Assembly (NCBI GenBank): GCA_963790545.1
Contig: CAWBPA010000011.1
Span: 1 to 33,544, forward strand
Origin: DATBJG01 sp963790545
GTDB lineage: Bacteria; Acidobacteriota; Vicinamibacteria; Vicinamibacterales; JAMQPK01
Direction: 5' to 3'
DNA length: 33,544 bases
The notes below the pieces were generated by a model. It was not told the DNA's origin, made no database searches, and saw only the letters and a program-made list of their open reading frames with translations. This document shows, one piece after another, positions 16,535 to 24,512 of this stretch. The translations under genes and the position numbers were made by a program. Positions within the stretch are counted from its first letter, which is position 1. The number at the start of each line of letters is the position of its first letter.

Positions 16535-18340
16535 CTATTCCTTCTGCGCCCTGAAGTGATCGCCCAGCGTCGCGTCACCGCTTCCCTGCTGTTCGGCGTA
16601 CGTTTCCCAGTCGCTCCGGTACTCATCGGATTTCATCGCCCGAATACTCAACCCGATCTTCCGTTCCGCCGGCGTCAACTTGATGATCTTCATCTGATAG
16701 GTTTCGCCGACCTTCAATTCGATCTTGTCGCTGTGCGAATCGTCGAACTCCGACACATGAATCAGCCCCTCGATGCCCTCATCGAGCTCGACAAAGGCGC
16801 CGAAGTTCGTGATCCGGACGATCTTGCCCTCCACCGTCACACCCGTCTGATGGCGAGCAAAGAAGTCTTCCCAGATGTCCGTCGCCAGCTGCTTGAGCCC
16901 GAGTGACAGGCGCTGATTTTCGGCGTCGATGTTGAGCACCATCGCCTCGACCGTGTCGCCCTTCTTCAGCACCTCGGACGGATGCTTGATCCGCTTGCTC
17001 CAGGACATGTCCGAGATGTGGATGAGACCGTCGATGTCCTCCTCCACCTCGACGAACGCGCCGAACTCGGTGAGGTTCCGCACCTTGCCCGTAATCTTCG
17101 ATCCCACCGGATACTTGTCGGCCAGCTCGTGCCAGGGATTCGTCTCAATCTGCTTGAGCCCGAGCGAAATCCGCCGTGCCTGGGGATCGACCCCCAGCAC
17201 CATCGCATCGACCGTGTCCCCGGCATTCAGGATCTTCGATGGATGCTTGACCCGCTTGCTCCAGGACATCTCGGACACATGGATGAGTCCTTCGACGCCA
17301 GGCTCGAGCTCCACGAAGGCTCCGTAATCGGTCAGGCTCACCACTTTGCCGGACACTCGCGCACCAACCGGATACCGATCCGTCACAGCCGACCACGGAT
17401 CCGACACCAGCTGCTTGTGTCCCAGCGAGACGCGTTCGGTCGACGGGTCGTACTTCAGGACAATGACGTCGATTTCGTCGTTGACCTTGAAGAGCTCCGA
17501 CGGGTGCCCCACACGGCCCCAGGACATATCGGTGATGTGCAGCAGGCCATCGATGCCGCCCAGGTCGATGAAGGCTCCGTAATCGGTGATGTTCTTGACG
17601 ACCCCCCGCAGGACCTTCCCTTCGCCAAGCGTGTGCAACGTGTGCTTCTTCTTCTCGGCGTTCTCTTCTTCGAGCAGCACTTTGCGCGACAGCACGATGT
17701 TGCCGCGCTTCTTGTTGACCTTGATCACCCGCATCCGCAATTCCTGCCCGCGGAGCGCATCGAGATTTCGTACGGGACGCACGTCGATTTGGGACCCGGG
17801 CAGGAAGGCCCGTACCCCGATGTCGACCGCCAGGCCACCCTTGATGCGTTCGATGACGCGGCCGATCACGACCTTGCGCTCGGCAAAGGCCTTCTCGACC
17901 TCGTCCCAAATCTTCATCTTCTCGGCCTTTTCGCGCGACAGCACGACGTAGCCTTCGCGGTCTTCGGTCCGCTCGAGCAGCACGTCGACCGTGTCGCCGG
18001 GCTGAACCGTGACCTCGCCGCGCTCATCAAGGAATTCGGCGATCGGAATGATGCCTTCGGACTTGTAGCCGACGTCGACGACCACTTCTGAAAGGGTGAC
18101 TTTGAGGACGGTCCCCTTCATGACTTCACCTTCCGCTATGTTGCGGAAGCTGCTATCGTAGACATCAAGAAGCTTGGCGTATTCGTCCGACGTGATACCG
18201 TCCTGATCGGGATCGTTCGACGCCCATTTCGCGCGTTGGATTGGTGCGGGCCGGGGCTCTCGGGTTCCCCGTCGGGTTTCCGGGGCGGTTGCGATCACCC
18301 CGTCGGAATCGTGTGTCTGCTCGTCTTCTACGTGCGCCAT
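16535..18340 (-). CDS. rpsA: 30S ribosomal protein S1
   Basis: mRNA-binding ribosomal protein with six S1 (OB-fold) domains spaced about 87 residues apart. The first two are diverged (MKGTVLKVTLSEVVVDVG; IGRVIERIKGGLAVDIG); the last four are near-copies with the pattern ITDYGAFIDLGGIDGLLHITDMSW, varying to LTDYGAFVELEPGVEGLIH, LTEFGAFVEVEEDIDGLIH and ITNFGAFVELDEGIEGLIH. The ATG at 18340 (MAHVEDEQ) is preferred, with AGGAGG 12 bases upstream; a start at 18367 would place that Shine-Dalgarno inside the gene. A strong promoter lies at 18457-18486, giving a leader of about 110 bases. IHF and HIT genes follow on the same strand. Confidence 0.96.
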   Translation of the reverse strand: MAHVEDEQTHDSDGVIATAPETRRGTREPRPAPIQRAKWASNDPDQDGITSDEYAKLLDVYDSSFRNIAEGEVMKGTVLKVTLSEVVVDVGYKSEGIIPIAEFLDERGEVTVQPGDTVDVLLERTEDREGYVVLSREKAEKMKIWDEVEKAFAERKVVIGRVIERIKGGLAVDIGVRAFLPGSQIDVRPVRNLDALRGQELRMRVIKVNKKRGNIVLSRKVLLEEENAEKKKHTLHTLGEGKVLRGVVKNITDYGAFIDLGGIDGLLHITDMSWGRVGHPSELFKVNDEIDVIVLKYDPSTERVSLGHKQLVSDPWSAVTDRYPVGARVSGKVVSLTDYGAFVELEPGVEGLIHVSEMSWSKRVKHPSKILNAGDTVDAMVLGVDPQARRISLGLKQIETNPWHELADKYPVGSKITGKVRNLTEFGAFVEVEEDIDGLIHISDMSWSKRIKHPSEVLKKGDTVEAMVLNIDAENQRLSLGLKQLATDIWEDFFARHQTGVTVEGKIVRITNFGAFVELDEGIEGLIHVSEFDDSHSDKIELKVGETYQMKIIKLTPAERKIGLSIRAMKSDEYRSDWETYAEQQGSGDATLGDHFRAQKE

Positions 18341-18456
18341 GCGTTGCAGAATCCTCCTGTCGTGCAATTGCCGGCAAGCGTTTCAGGGGCCGGCGTCCCG
18401 GATTTTTCGTGTCTGGAACCGGCAGTCTGGGCTTTTGTGCTGTCGATAAGCAGTAG

Positions 18457-18486
18457 AGTTTACGTCACTTATCGGTACACTGTCAA
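18457..18486 (-). promoter_or_regulatory. Predicted sigma70-type promoter of rpsA
   Basis: On the minus strand TTGACA (18486-18481, perfect consensus) and TAAACT (18462-18457) are 18 bases apart. Transcription would start near 18450, leaving a leader of about 110 bases before rpsA; room exists for S1 autoregulation, known for this gene in other bacteria, but no conserved leader structure was identified. Confidence 0.65.
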
Positions 18487-18530
18487 GGTTGCCGAACCCG
18501 GATGGTCCGAACCCTAGGAGCAATTCCCAC

Positions 18531-19173
18531 ATGGCCAAACGCAAGACCAAGCCGACACGCAAAGCGAGTCCAAAGCGGAAGTCTGGAAGACCGAAGGCCA
18601 AGGCCCGAAAGCCGGCCGCGCGGGCAAAAAAAGCTTCGGCCCGCTCTGCGCGAAAGGTCGCAAGTCGGCGTCCTGCTGCACGCCGACGCGTGGCCGCAAG
18701 GACCAAGAACCCGACCCCGCGAGTACCGAGGGTGACGACGGCGAGACCGGCGTCGGGGAGCGCCCGGCGGGGCCCCGCGCCTGGCTTGCAACGACCACGG
18801 CGGATCCTCGAAGACAACATTCCGACGCCGCCATCCTCCCTGAATCTCGACCGCCACGCCTCGGCGGCAAATTCCGGGCGCGCGGAAATCCTGGAAGCGC
18901 TTCGTGCACATACCGAAAGCAGTCCGGCACTGACCGCCGGCGACGTGGATGCTGACTGGGCCAAGGCCTACGACTCGGGCGACGAAGCGCCCGGCGGCGA
19001 CAACCCGACACCCGATCAAGATGTCGTCGACGAGATCGGCCGCTCACTGGGGATTCAGTACCGACGATGTGGAAGAGCTGAAAGGCGCTGATAAGGTCAC
19101 CCAGCGCGATCGCCACCGCTGGGAGCTCGACCCAGCCTCCTCCGAGGACTATCCGGACAGACGGAAACGGTAA
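18531..19173 (+). CDS. Lys/Arg/Ala-rich basic protein with DUF6335-like C-terminus; one frameshift
   Basis: The ATG at 18531 has AGGAG upstream at good spacing. Residues 1 to about 100 are very basic and Ala/Pro-rich (MAKRKTKPTRKASPKRKSG), like a histone H1-type tail, suggesting nucleic-acid binding. The C-terminal part is acidic and folded-looking: ALTAGDVDADWAKAYDSGDE, GGDNPTPDQDVVDEIGRSLG, then, in the next frame, DDVEELKGADKV and DRHRWELDPASSEDYPDRRKR. This resembles DUF6335 proteins of cyanobacteria and other phyla. The frames join if one C near 19061 is removed (LGIQY-DDVEELKG), giving about 213 residues. The frameshift looks like a sequence error because both sides keep the family pattern. 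It is divergent from rpsA. Function unknown. Confidence 0.75.
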
Positions 19174-19191
19174 GCGGCCGCGCGTCGCCGC

Positions 19192-19213
19192 CGCGCACGC
19201 TACAGCGTGCGCG
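19192..19213. terminator. GC-rich hairpin between convergent genes
   Basis: A perfect 9-base stem, CGCGCACGC and GCGTGCGCG, closes a TACA loop and covers the cmk stop codon (19200-19202), 19 bases after the end of the DUF6335-like gene. No T-run follows on either strand, so intrinsic termination is only possible, not shown. Confidence 0.35.
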
Positions 19214-19859
19214 CGACACGTTGCACGACCTTCAAGACTTCCGCCACGACCTCCGGGATCGTCAGCGTTGTCGTGTCGATACACGTGGCGTCAGGAGCCA
19301 CGGTCAGCGGCGAGGCGGAGCGTGTCCGATCGATCGTGTCCCTCGCCTCGAGCTCACTGGCAACGTTCGTGAGCGACCCGTCACGGCCGCCCGTGTGCGC
19401 GGGATCGCTCGCCCGCCGACGGGCCCGCTCGCCGGGAGACGCATCCAGAAAAATCTTCACGTCCGCTCGAGGGAAGATCACCGTACCGACATCACGGCCT
19501 TCCATGACCACACGACCACCCTTGCCCAGTTCTCGCTGGCGGGCCACGAGCGCTGCACGGACGCGCGGGAGTCGTGCCGCCGCGGCCGCTGCCCGATCGA
19601 TCTCAGGCGTTCGAATCGCATGCGCGACATCGCGACCGTCAATCCTGATCACACCGTCGATGGCCTCGATGAACACACGTTCAGCCAGCCCTCCCACGGC
19701 TGACTCATCGTCCAGCGGCAGACCCTCCTGTAATGCGTTCCACGCGACCGCCCGATACATGGCGCCCGTATCGACATGGTGATACCCGAGGTGGGCAGCA
19801 ATCGCCCTGGCAACGGTTCCTTTGCCAGCGCCTGAAGGACCATCAATCGCGATAATCAT
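19200..19859 (-). CDS. cmk: Cytidylate kinase
   Basis: Phosphorylates CMP and dCMP using ATP. The 219 residues fit the family. The P-loop GPSGAGKG lies at 7-14, followed by HVDTGAMYRAVAW; GRDVGTVIFPRADVKIFLDA binds CMP, and ERARRRASD is the lid. ATG 19859 begins MIIAIDGPSGAGKG; the frame opens further upstream to 19925, but that stretch is encoded by a TTTTCAG repeat element and is not expected to be translated. Codon and fold conservation are good. It converges on the DUF6335-like gene; cmk commonly lies near rpsA in bacteria, as here. Confidence 0.95.
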   Translation of the reverse strand: MIIAIDGPSGAGKGTVARAIAAHLGYHHVDTGAMYRAVAWNALQEGLPLDDESAVGGLAERVFIEAIDGVIRIDGRDVAHAIRTPEIDRAAAAAARLPRVRAALVARQRELGKGGRVVMEGRDVGTVIFPRADVKIFLDASPGERARRRASDPAHTGGRDGSLTNVASELEARDTIDRTRSASPLTVAPDATCIDTTTLTIPEVVAEVLKVVQRVARTL

Positions 19860-19867
19860 GGGAGACC

Positions 19868-19982
19868 AGTTTTCAGTTTTCCGTCGTCTGTTTTCCGGGC
19901 CTGCCTGGCGCTTTTTCTCGATCAATCCGACTCAGTTTTCGCATTGCATGAACGGAGAACGGACTACGGAGAACTGAAAACG
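19868..19982. repeat. TTTTCAG-family element with 30-base inverted arms
   Basis: Left arm 19868-19897 begins AGTTTTCAGTTTTCCG; right arm 19953-19982 begins CGGAGAACGGACTACGG. The arms are reverse complements at 25 of 30 positions and enclose 55 bases. It occupies the spacer between divergent cmk and the alpha/beta hydrolase gene. Confidence 0.88.
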
Positions 19983-20002
19983 CGACTAATGTAACATGCG
20001 CC

Positions 20003-21163
20003 GTGATGCGATTCCGGGTGATGCTTTTCGGATGCATTGCGCCCGTAGCGATGACGGCCGTCCTCGTCTGGCCCTATCTGCTGGCCGTCTCGTTTATCGC
20101 GAGGGGCGTAGCGCTCGGCGGTTGGATCGAACGGAGCGCACGGGCGATCACGCGGGACACCGTCGAGCAGCCGGTAACGGTCCCAACGCGATACGGGCCG
20201 ATCAAGGCACGCTTGTATCGATCTGTTGCGAGCCCCACTCGAGCGGCGCTGCTCGTGGGTGGTGTCCAACCCGCCGGCATTGACGAGCCTCGCCTCACAC
20301 ACTTTGCGCGCGAAGTTGCCGCGAGCGGCTGGGCCATCGTCACCCCGGAGTTGCCGGATCTCGTGACGTATCGTCTCACGTCCCGCTCGACCGACATGAT
20401 CGAGGACGCGGCCGTCTGGCTGTCGGCGCAGCGCGATCTGAGTGTCGACGGCCAAATCGGACTCGTGGGGATCAGCTTTGCCGGTGGTTTGTCGATCGTC
20501 GCGGCGGGACGCCCATCGCTGCGCGACCGCACGCGATTCGTGTTTTCATTTGGCGGACACGGCAATCTTCCTCGTGTCTTGCACTACCTGTGCACCGGCG
20601 TCGAACCTGGTGTCGATGGTGCCGGCGCGACGCGGCCGCCTCACGACTACGGGGTGGCGGTCCTGGCCTTTGGTCTCTCCGGGCGGCTGGTCCCGCAAGA
20701 GCAATTGCCCGAGTTCCAGCGGGGGGTCACGACCTTTCTTGGCGCATCCGGGCTTTACGCGTCGAATCCCCGCGAATCTGCAAACTTGTTTGAACGGGCG
20801 CGCGCGCTGGAGCAGGTCCTTCAGGAACCCTCCCGCACGCTGATGCATTTCGTGAATGAACGCAAGGTGGGTTCTCTCGGATCACGCCTCTTGCCGCACG
20901 TTGGAACGTTCGGCGACGATCCCGCCTTGTCGCCCGAGCGGTCGGCCCCTCCTCGCGCCACGGTGTACTTGCTCCACGGCCTCGATGACAACGTCATACC
21001 CGCCGTCGAAACGCGACGGCTGGCGCGATGGCTGACTGGCAAAACGACGGTGCACTCGCTGCTCACCCCGTTGATCACTCACGCCGAAGTGAACCGGCAG
21101 GCAAGGTTCGGGGAATATTGGGAGCTGATCAAGTTCTGGCGCGCCCTGGTAAAAGCCGCGTGA
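20003..21163 (+). CDS. Alpha/beta hydrolase, membrane-anchored
   Basis: About 386 residues. Residues 7-35 form one hydrophobic N-terminal segment (signal anchor or uncleaved signal), placing the catalytic part probably outside the cytoplasm. The hydrolase fold shows LLVGGVQPAG, then VGISFAGGLS with nucleophile Ser158 (GxSxGG), an acid at Asp328 or Asp329 in LHGLDDNVIP, and His360 in LITHAE. An inserted cap of about 150 residues separates nucleophile and acid. The substrate cannot be assigned; esterase or dienelactone-hydrolase-like activity are the obvious options. The frame starts with adjacent GTG (20003) and ATG (20006). Six bases separate its stop from the rluB-like gene, suggesting co-transcription. 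Confidence 0.85.
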   Translation: MMRFRVMLFGCIAPVAMTAVLVWPYLLAVSFIARGVALGGWIERSARAITRDTVEQPVTVPTRYGPIKARLYRSVASPTRAALLVGGVQPAGIDEPRLTHFAREVAASGWAIVTPELPDLVTYRLTSRSTDMIEDAAVWLSAQRDLSVDGQIGLVGISFAGGLSIVAAGRPSLRDRTRFVFSFGGHGNLPRVLHYLCTGVEPGVDGAGATRPPHDYGVAVLAFGLSGRLVPQEQLPEFQRGVTTFLGASGLYASNPRESANLFERARALEQVLQEPSRTLMHFVNERKVGSLGSRLLPHVGTFGDDPALSPERSAPPRATVYLLHGLDDNVIPAVETRRLARWLTGKTTVHSLLTPLITHAEVNRQARFGEYWELIKFWRALVKAA

Positions 21164-21169
21164 GCCCGC

Positions 21170-21946
21170 ATGACCGAGCACGCTTCCGAGCGTCTGCAAA
21201 AGATCCTCTCCGCCGCAGGTGTCGCATCTCGTCGAGCGGCCGAGCGATTGATCGTGGAGGGGCGTGTGTCGGTCAACGGGTCGGTCGTCCGGGAACTGGG
21301 CAGCCGGGCCAACCCGGAGGCCGATGACATTCGCGTGGACGGTCGTCGAATCAGCACGCCGCCTCACCGGATCTATCTGCTGCTGAACAAGCCTCGTGGC
21401 GTCGTGACCACCCGATTCGATCCTCAGGGTCGTCCGACCGTCCTTGATCTCGTTCCGGGTCCACGCAAGTACGTCTATCCGGTCGGACGACTCGACTACG
21501 ACTCGGAAGGCCTCCTGCTGCTCACCAACGACGGCGAGCTGGCCGCGCGGCTGATGCATCCCCGCCATCAAGTCGATCGAGTCTATGAGGCCCAGGTACG
21601 GGGAATACCCGATGAAGCGGACCTGCGCCGGCTGGGGCGCGGCGTCGTGATTGATGGCCGCAAGACGGCGCCGGCGACGATACGGCTCCGCGGCGCTCGA
21701 AATGCCTCAACTGTACGTGACGGCCCGGCCACGCTCGAAATCACCATCCACGAAGGGCGTTCGCGCCAGGTGCGCAAAATGTGTCTGGCGATTGGGCATC
21801 CGGTACTGCGCCTGCGGCGTATCCGGATAGGACCCATCGCGGATGCGTCGCTCGAAACGGGTGCGTGCAGACCGTTGACCACGAGAGAAGTCGCCCTGCT
21901 CAGGCACTCGGCCGGTCTCGAACACAAACTGAAAACTGAGAACTGA
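21170..21946 (+). CDS. rluB: RluB/RsuA-family 23S/16S rRNA pseudouridine synthase
   Basis: Isomerises a uridine of rRNA. Residues 7-55 are an S4 RNA-binding domain (LQKILSAAGVASRRAAERLI, GRVSVNG); LLNKPRGVVTT and the catalytic GRLDYDSEGLLLLTNDG with Asp109 follow, then GRSRQVRKMCLAIGHPVLRLRR. RluB is favoured over RsuA by its 258-residue length and usual position beside scpAB. The final residues HKLKTEN are encoded by the start of a TTTTCAG-family repeat (units CTGAAAA), which supplies the TGA stop; the native domain seems to end about eight residues earlier. scpB is convergent, with a long hairpin spanning both stops. Confidence 0.93.
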   Translation: MTEHASERLQKILSAAGVASRRAAERLIVEGRVSVNGSVVRELGSRANPEADDIRVDGRRISTPPHRIYLLLNKPRGVVTTRFDPQGRPTVLDLVPGPRKYVYPVGRLDYDSEGLLLLTNDGELAARLMHPRHQVDRVYEAQVRGIPDEADLRRLGRGVVIDGRKTAPATIRLRGARNASTVRDGPATLEITIHEGRSRQVRKMCLAIGHPVLRLRRIRIGPIADASLETGACRPLTTREVALLRHSAGLEHKLKTEN

Positions 21947-22016
21947 AAACTAAGAAGTTCGTACAAAACTGACTAGAATTTGGACTTCTAAGTTTTCACT
22001 TCTAACTTTTCAGTTT
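21926..22016. repeat. Long AT-rich inverted repeat spanning two convergent stop codons
   Basis: Arms of 33 bases, 21926-21958 and 21984-22016, are reverse complements at 29 positions around a 25-base loop. The left arm encodes the last residues and stop of the rluB-like gene (TGA 21944-21946); the right arm ends in the scpB stop (TAA on minus, 22017-22015). It belongs to the TTTTCAG/CTGAAAA family and could act as a bidirectional terminator or transcript-stabilising hairpin, which is inference. Confidence 0.9.
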
Positions 22017-22629
22017 ATTCGCTGGTGACCGGCTCCGTCTCCTCATCCGGCTCCAGGTCGACGAGCTCCGGCTGGTTCGGCTGATTCAACGCCACCGGCA
22101 CATCGAATCCAAGTGCTTCGGCCATCTCTTCGATCTTGGGAAGATCAGTCAGATCTTTCAGGCCGAATCGAATGAGGAACTCCCGCGTCGTGGCGTACAG
22201 AAACGGACGGCCGACGACGCGCTTGCGGCCCGCGACCTTGACGAGCCGACGATCAATCAGGGTCCCAAGCACGCCCGATGTGTTGACGCCCCGAATTTCG
22301 GAAACCTCGAGCCCCGTAATCGGCTGCTTGTAGGCGATGACCGCGAGCGTCTCGAGGGCCTGGACGGACAGGCGCTGAGCGCTACGCTCCTCGAACAGCC
22401 TGCGCACCCACTCGTGCAACTCTGGCTTGGTGACAATCTGATAGCCGCCTGCCACCTCGACGAGCTGCAGTCCGCCCGGGCGGTCGTAATCCCGCTTGAG
22501 CGCCTCAATAGCTGCATTGACGTCTTCTTTAGGTTCGCTTTCGAGCAGCTTGTAGAGCGCCTTTGGCGTCAGCGGCTCGGGCGACGCAAAAATCAGTGCT
22601 TCGACGATGGGTTTGAGTTCTTCCGACAT
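22015..22629 (-). CDS. scpB: Segregation and condensation protein B
   Basis: Winged-helix partner of ScpA in the SMC-ScpAB condensin complex. The 204 residues show the family pattern: LKPIVEALIFASPEPLTPKAL, GGLQLVEVAGGYQIVTKPEL, LSVQALETLAVIAYKQPITGLEVSEIRGV, and VAGRKRVVGRPFLYATTREFLIRFGLKDLTDLP, two tandem winged helices. The end is an acidic tail after about residue 180. It starts 12 bases after the scpA stop, on the same strand, so the two are co-expressed. SMC itself is not in the window. It converges with the rluB-like gene. Confidence 0.96.
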   Translation of the reverse strand: MSEELKPIVEALIFASPEPLTPKALYKLLESEPKEDVNAAIEALKRDYDRPGGLQLVEVAGGYQIVTKPELHEWVRRLFEERSAQRLSVQALETLAVIAYKQPITGLEVSEIRGVNTSGVLGTLIDRRLVKVAGRKRVVGRPFLYATTREFLIRFGLKDLTDLPKIEEMAEALGFDVPVALNQPNQPELVDLEPDEETEPVTSE

Positions 22630-22640
22630 GCTTGCAGTGT

Positions 22641-22671
22641 TTCAGTTTTCAGTTTTCAGTTTCAGTTTTCC
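22641..22671. repeat. TTTTCAG repeat forming the scpA 3' end
   Basis: Heptamer and hexamer units (TTTTCAG, TTTCAG) run through the last codons of scpA and into the scpA-scpB spacer. On the minus strand they encode the tail KLKLKTEN and its TGA stop (22644-22642). Confidence 0.88.
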
Positions 22672-23451
22672 ACTTCCCACGTCTCCAATCGGATGCGGGG
22701 CATCGGCAGGCCGGGCTCGACGATAGACGCGAATCGGCCCGAATGGGCTGGACTGAAACACCCGGACGAGCTTCAACCGAATCATCTCGAGCAACGCAAG
22801 AAACGTCACGATCATCTCGCCACGGGTGGAGGCGTCGGCAAAAAGCTCCTCGAACCCGCACGCTTCGATGTCGGACAGTCGGGCCAGGAGCTGCTCAATT
22901 CGTGTCTCGACCGAGACCTGCTCGATCGGAAGCGGTACAGGGGGCCGCTCTTTCGCCCGCTCGAGGACACCCTTGAAGGCGGCCAGCAGGCTGAACAGAT
23001 CGACTTCAAGTTCGCCTTCAACATCGTCGCCAGACAACCCGGCGACCCGTTCGTCGGGCCGCATCCACTGGGCGCCGCGCAACGTGGCCCGCTCGAAGAG
23101 CAACTCGGCCGCCGCCTTGAACTTCTGATGCTCCAGCAGCCGACGGACGAGCGCCTCACGGGGATCCTCTTCGGGATCTTCCTGCGTGGGATCCGGCCGC
23201 GGCAGCAGCATGCGCGACTTGATGTGAATGAGCGTCGCCGCCATGAGCAGGAACTCGCCGGCGAGATCCAGGTTCAGCTCCTGCATCAGGTCGATGTACT
23301 CGAGGTATCGCGTCGTAATCAGCGCAATCGGAATTTCGTAGATATTCACCTCTTCCTTCTTGATGAGGTGAATGAGCAAATCGAGCGGGCCCTCGAACGT
23401 GTCGAGCTTGACCTGATACGCGTCTGGTGAACCTTCGAACGCTGGATCCAT
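22642..23451 (-). CDS. scpA: Segregation and condensation protein A
   Basis: Kleisin subunit bridging the SMC heads in chromosome condensation. The 269 residues show YQVKLDTFEGPLDLLIHLIKKEEVNIYEIPIALIT at the N-terminus (helical domain contacting the SMC neck), DLAGEFLLMAATLIHIKSRMLLP, and a winged-helix C-terminal region (MIVTFLALLEMIRLKLVRVF). The last eight residues, KLKLKTEN, come from a TTTTCAG-type repeat and are probably not part of the native fold. It follows trpS after about 50 bases containing a small palindrome, and is followed by scpB. Order M50-trpS-scpA-scpB suggests one transcript. Confidence 0.95.
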   Translation of the reverse strand: MDPAFEGSPDAYQVKLDTFEGPLDLLIHLIKKEEVNIYEIPIALITTRYLEYIDLMQELNLDLAGEFLLMAATLIHIKSRMLLPRPDPTQEDPEEDPREALVRRLLEHQKFKAAAELLFERATLRGAQWMRPDERVAGLSGDDVEGELEVDLFSLLAAFKGVLERAKERPPVPLPIEQVSVETRIEQLLARLSDIEACGFEELFADASTRGEMIVTFLALLEMIRLKLVRVFQSSPFGPIRVYRRARPADAPHPIGDVGSGKLKLKTEN

Positions 23452-23467
23452 TTATGACGGTAAGTAG

Positions 23468-23487
23468 GCCAGACCTTCAGGTCCGGC
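23468..23487. repeat. AGACCTTCAGGTC-type palindrome
   Basis: GCCAGACCT, TC, AGGTCCGGC: nine-base arms with one mismatch around a two-base centre, between trpS and scpA. It matches the perfect copy at 28755-28774 and the one nested at 32418-32471. Confidence 0.8.
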
Positions 23488-23501
23488 AAACACGTCAGCT
23501 C

Positions 23502-24512
23502 CTATCGATACCCAATCTTCATTGCCTCGCGCACCACGACCATTTTCTCACCGGCAATGCGCCGGGCCCGCGCCGAACCGTCCATGACAATCTCTCGCAG
23601 CCGTGCGGGCGCCGCCAGCAGTTCCGTCCGTCGCGCTCTTATGGGATCGAGCATGGCGTTGATGGCGGCCGCCAACTTGCTCTTCACCTCGACGTCGCCC
23701 ACCTTGCCGGCTCGATACCGTGTTTTCAGGTCTTCGACTTCGGCCTGATTGGGGTTGAACGCATCATGGTACAGGAAGACGGGATTGCCCTCCACCGTGC
23801 CCGGGACGTCGGCTCGGACCCGCTTGGGATCCGTATACATCTGCATGACCTTCTTCTTGACGGTCTCCGCATCGTCCGAAAGCGCGATCGAATTGCCGTA
23901 GCTCTTGCTCATCTTGCGATTGTCGAGCCCCGGCAGGCGCGACACACGTGTCAGCAGCGGCTGCGGCTCGAGAAACACGTCCCCGTAGAGATTGTTGAAC
24001 CGGCGCACGATCTCGCGCGACAGCTCGAGGTGAGCCACCTGATCATCGCCGACCGGCACGAATTGCGCCCCGTAGATGATGACGTCGGCGGTCTGAAGCA
24101 AGGGGTAGCCCAGAAAGCCGGCTGTTGCCAGATCCCGGTCTTTGATGTTCTCCTGCTGCTCTTTGTACGTCGGTACCCGTTCCAGCCAGGGAATGGGAAT
24201 CATCATGGAGAGCAACAGCGCCAGCTCTGCATGCTCCGGCACCAGCGATTGAATGAACAACGTCGAACGCTCGGGGTCGAGCCCGGCCGCGATCCAATCT
24301 GCGAGGTTGTCGTACGCGTAGTTCGTGAGCTGCGATGGATCAGCATACTCGCTGGTGAGCGCATGCCAATCGGCCACGAAGTAGAAGCACTCGTACTTGT
24401 CCTGGAGCTCGACCCAGTTGCCCAGGGCCCCTACCAGATGCCCGAGGTGGAGCTTTCCGGTCGGCCGCATCCCCGAAACGACGTGCGCACGTTTGGCAGT
24501 TACCCCAGCCAT
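23502..24512 (-). CDS. trpS: Tryptophanyl-tRNA synthetase
   Basis: Class Ic synthetase charging tRNA-Trp, 336 residues from ATG 24512 (MAGVTAKRAHVVSGMRPTGK). HLGH at 22-25 is the HIGH motif; YPLLQTADVIIYGAQFVPVGDDQVAHLELSRE (two parts) binds tryptophan; KMSKSYGN is the KMSKS loop. The uninterrupted frame extends upstream into an M50 protease gene, which would suggest a 546-residue fusion, but that is an artefact of a one-base insertion upstream: the protease has its own TAA at 24500-24502, overlapping the trpS start by 13 bases. Such overlap implies translational coupling. scpA follows on the same strand. Confidence 0.95.
   Translation of the reverse strand: MAGVTAKRAHVVSGMRPTGKLHLGHLVGALGNWVELQDKYECFYFVADWHALTSEYADPSQLTNYAYDNLADWIAAGLDPERSTLFIQSLVPEHAELALLLSMMIPIPWLERVPTYKEQQENIKDRDLATAGFLGYPLLQTADVIIYGAQFVPVGDDQVAHLELSREIVRRFNNLYGDVFLEPQPLLTRVSRLPGLDNRKMSKSYGNSIALSDDAETVKKKVMQMYTDPKRVRADVPGTVEGNPVFLYHDAFNPNQAEVEDLKTRYRAGKVGDVEVKSKLAAAINAMLDPIRARRTELLAAPARLREIVMDGSARARRIAGEKMVVVREAMKIGYR

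Noticed and set aside
19860..19925. Extended N-terminus of cytidylate kinase
   Set aside because: It would be translated from a repeat element; the P-loop motif starts properly from ATG 19859.
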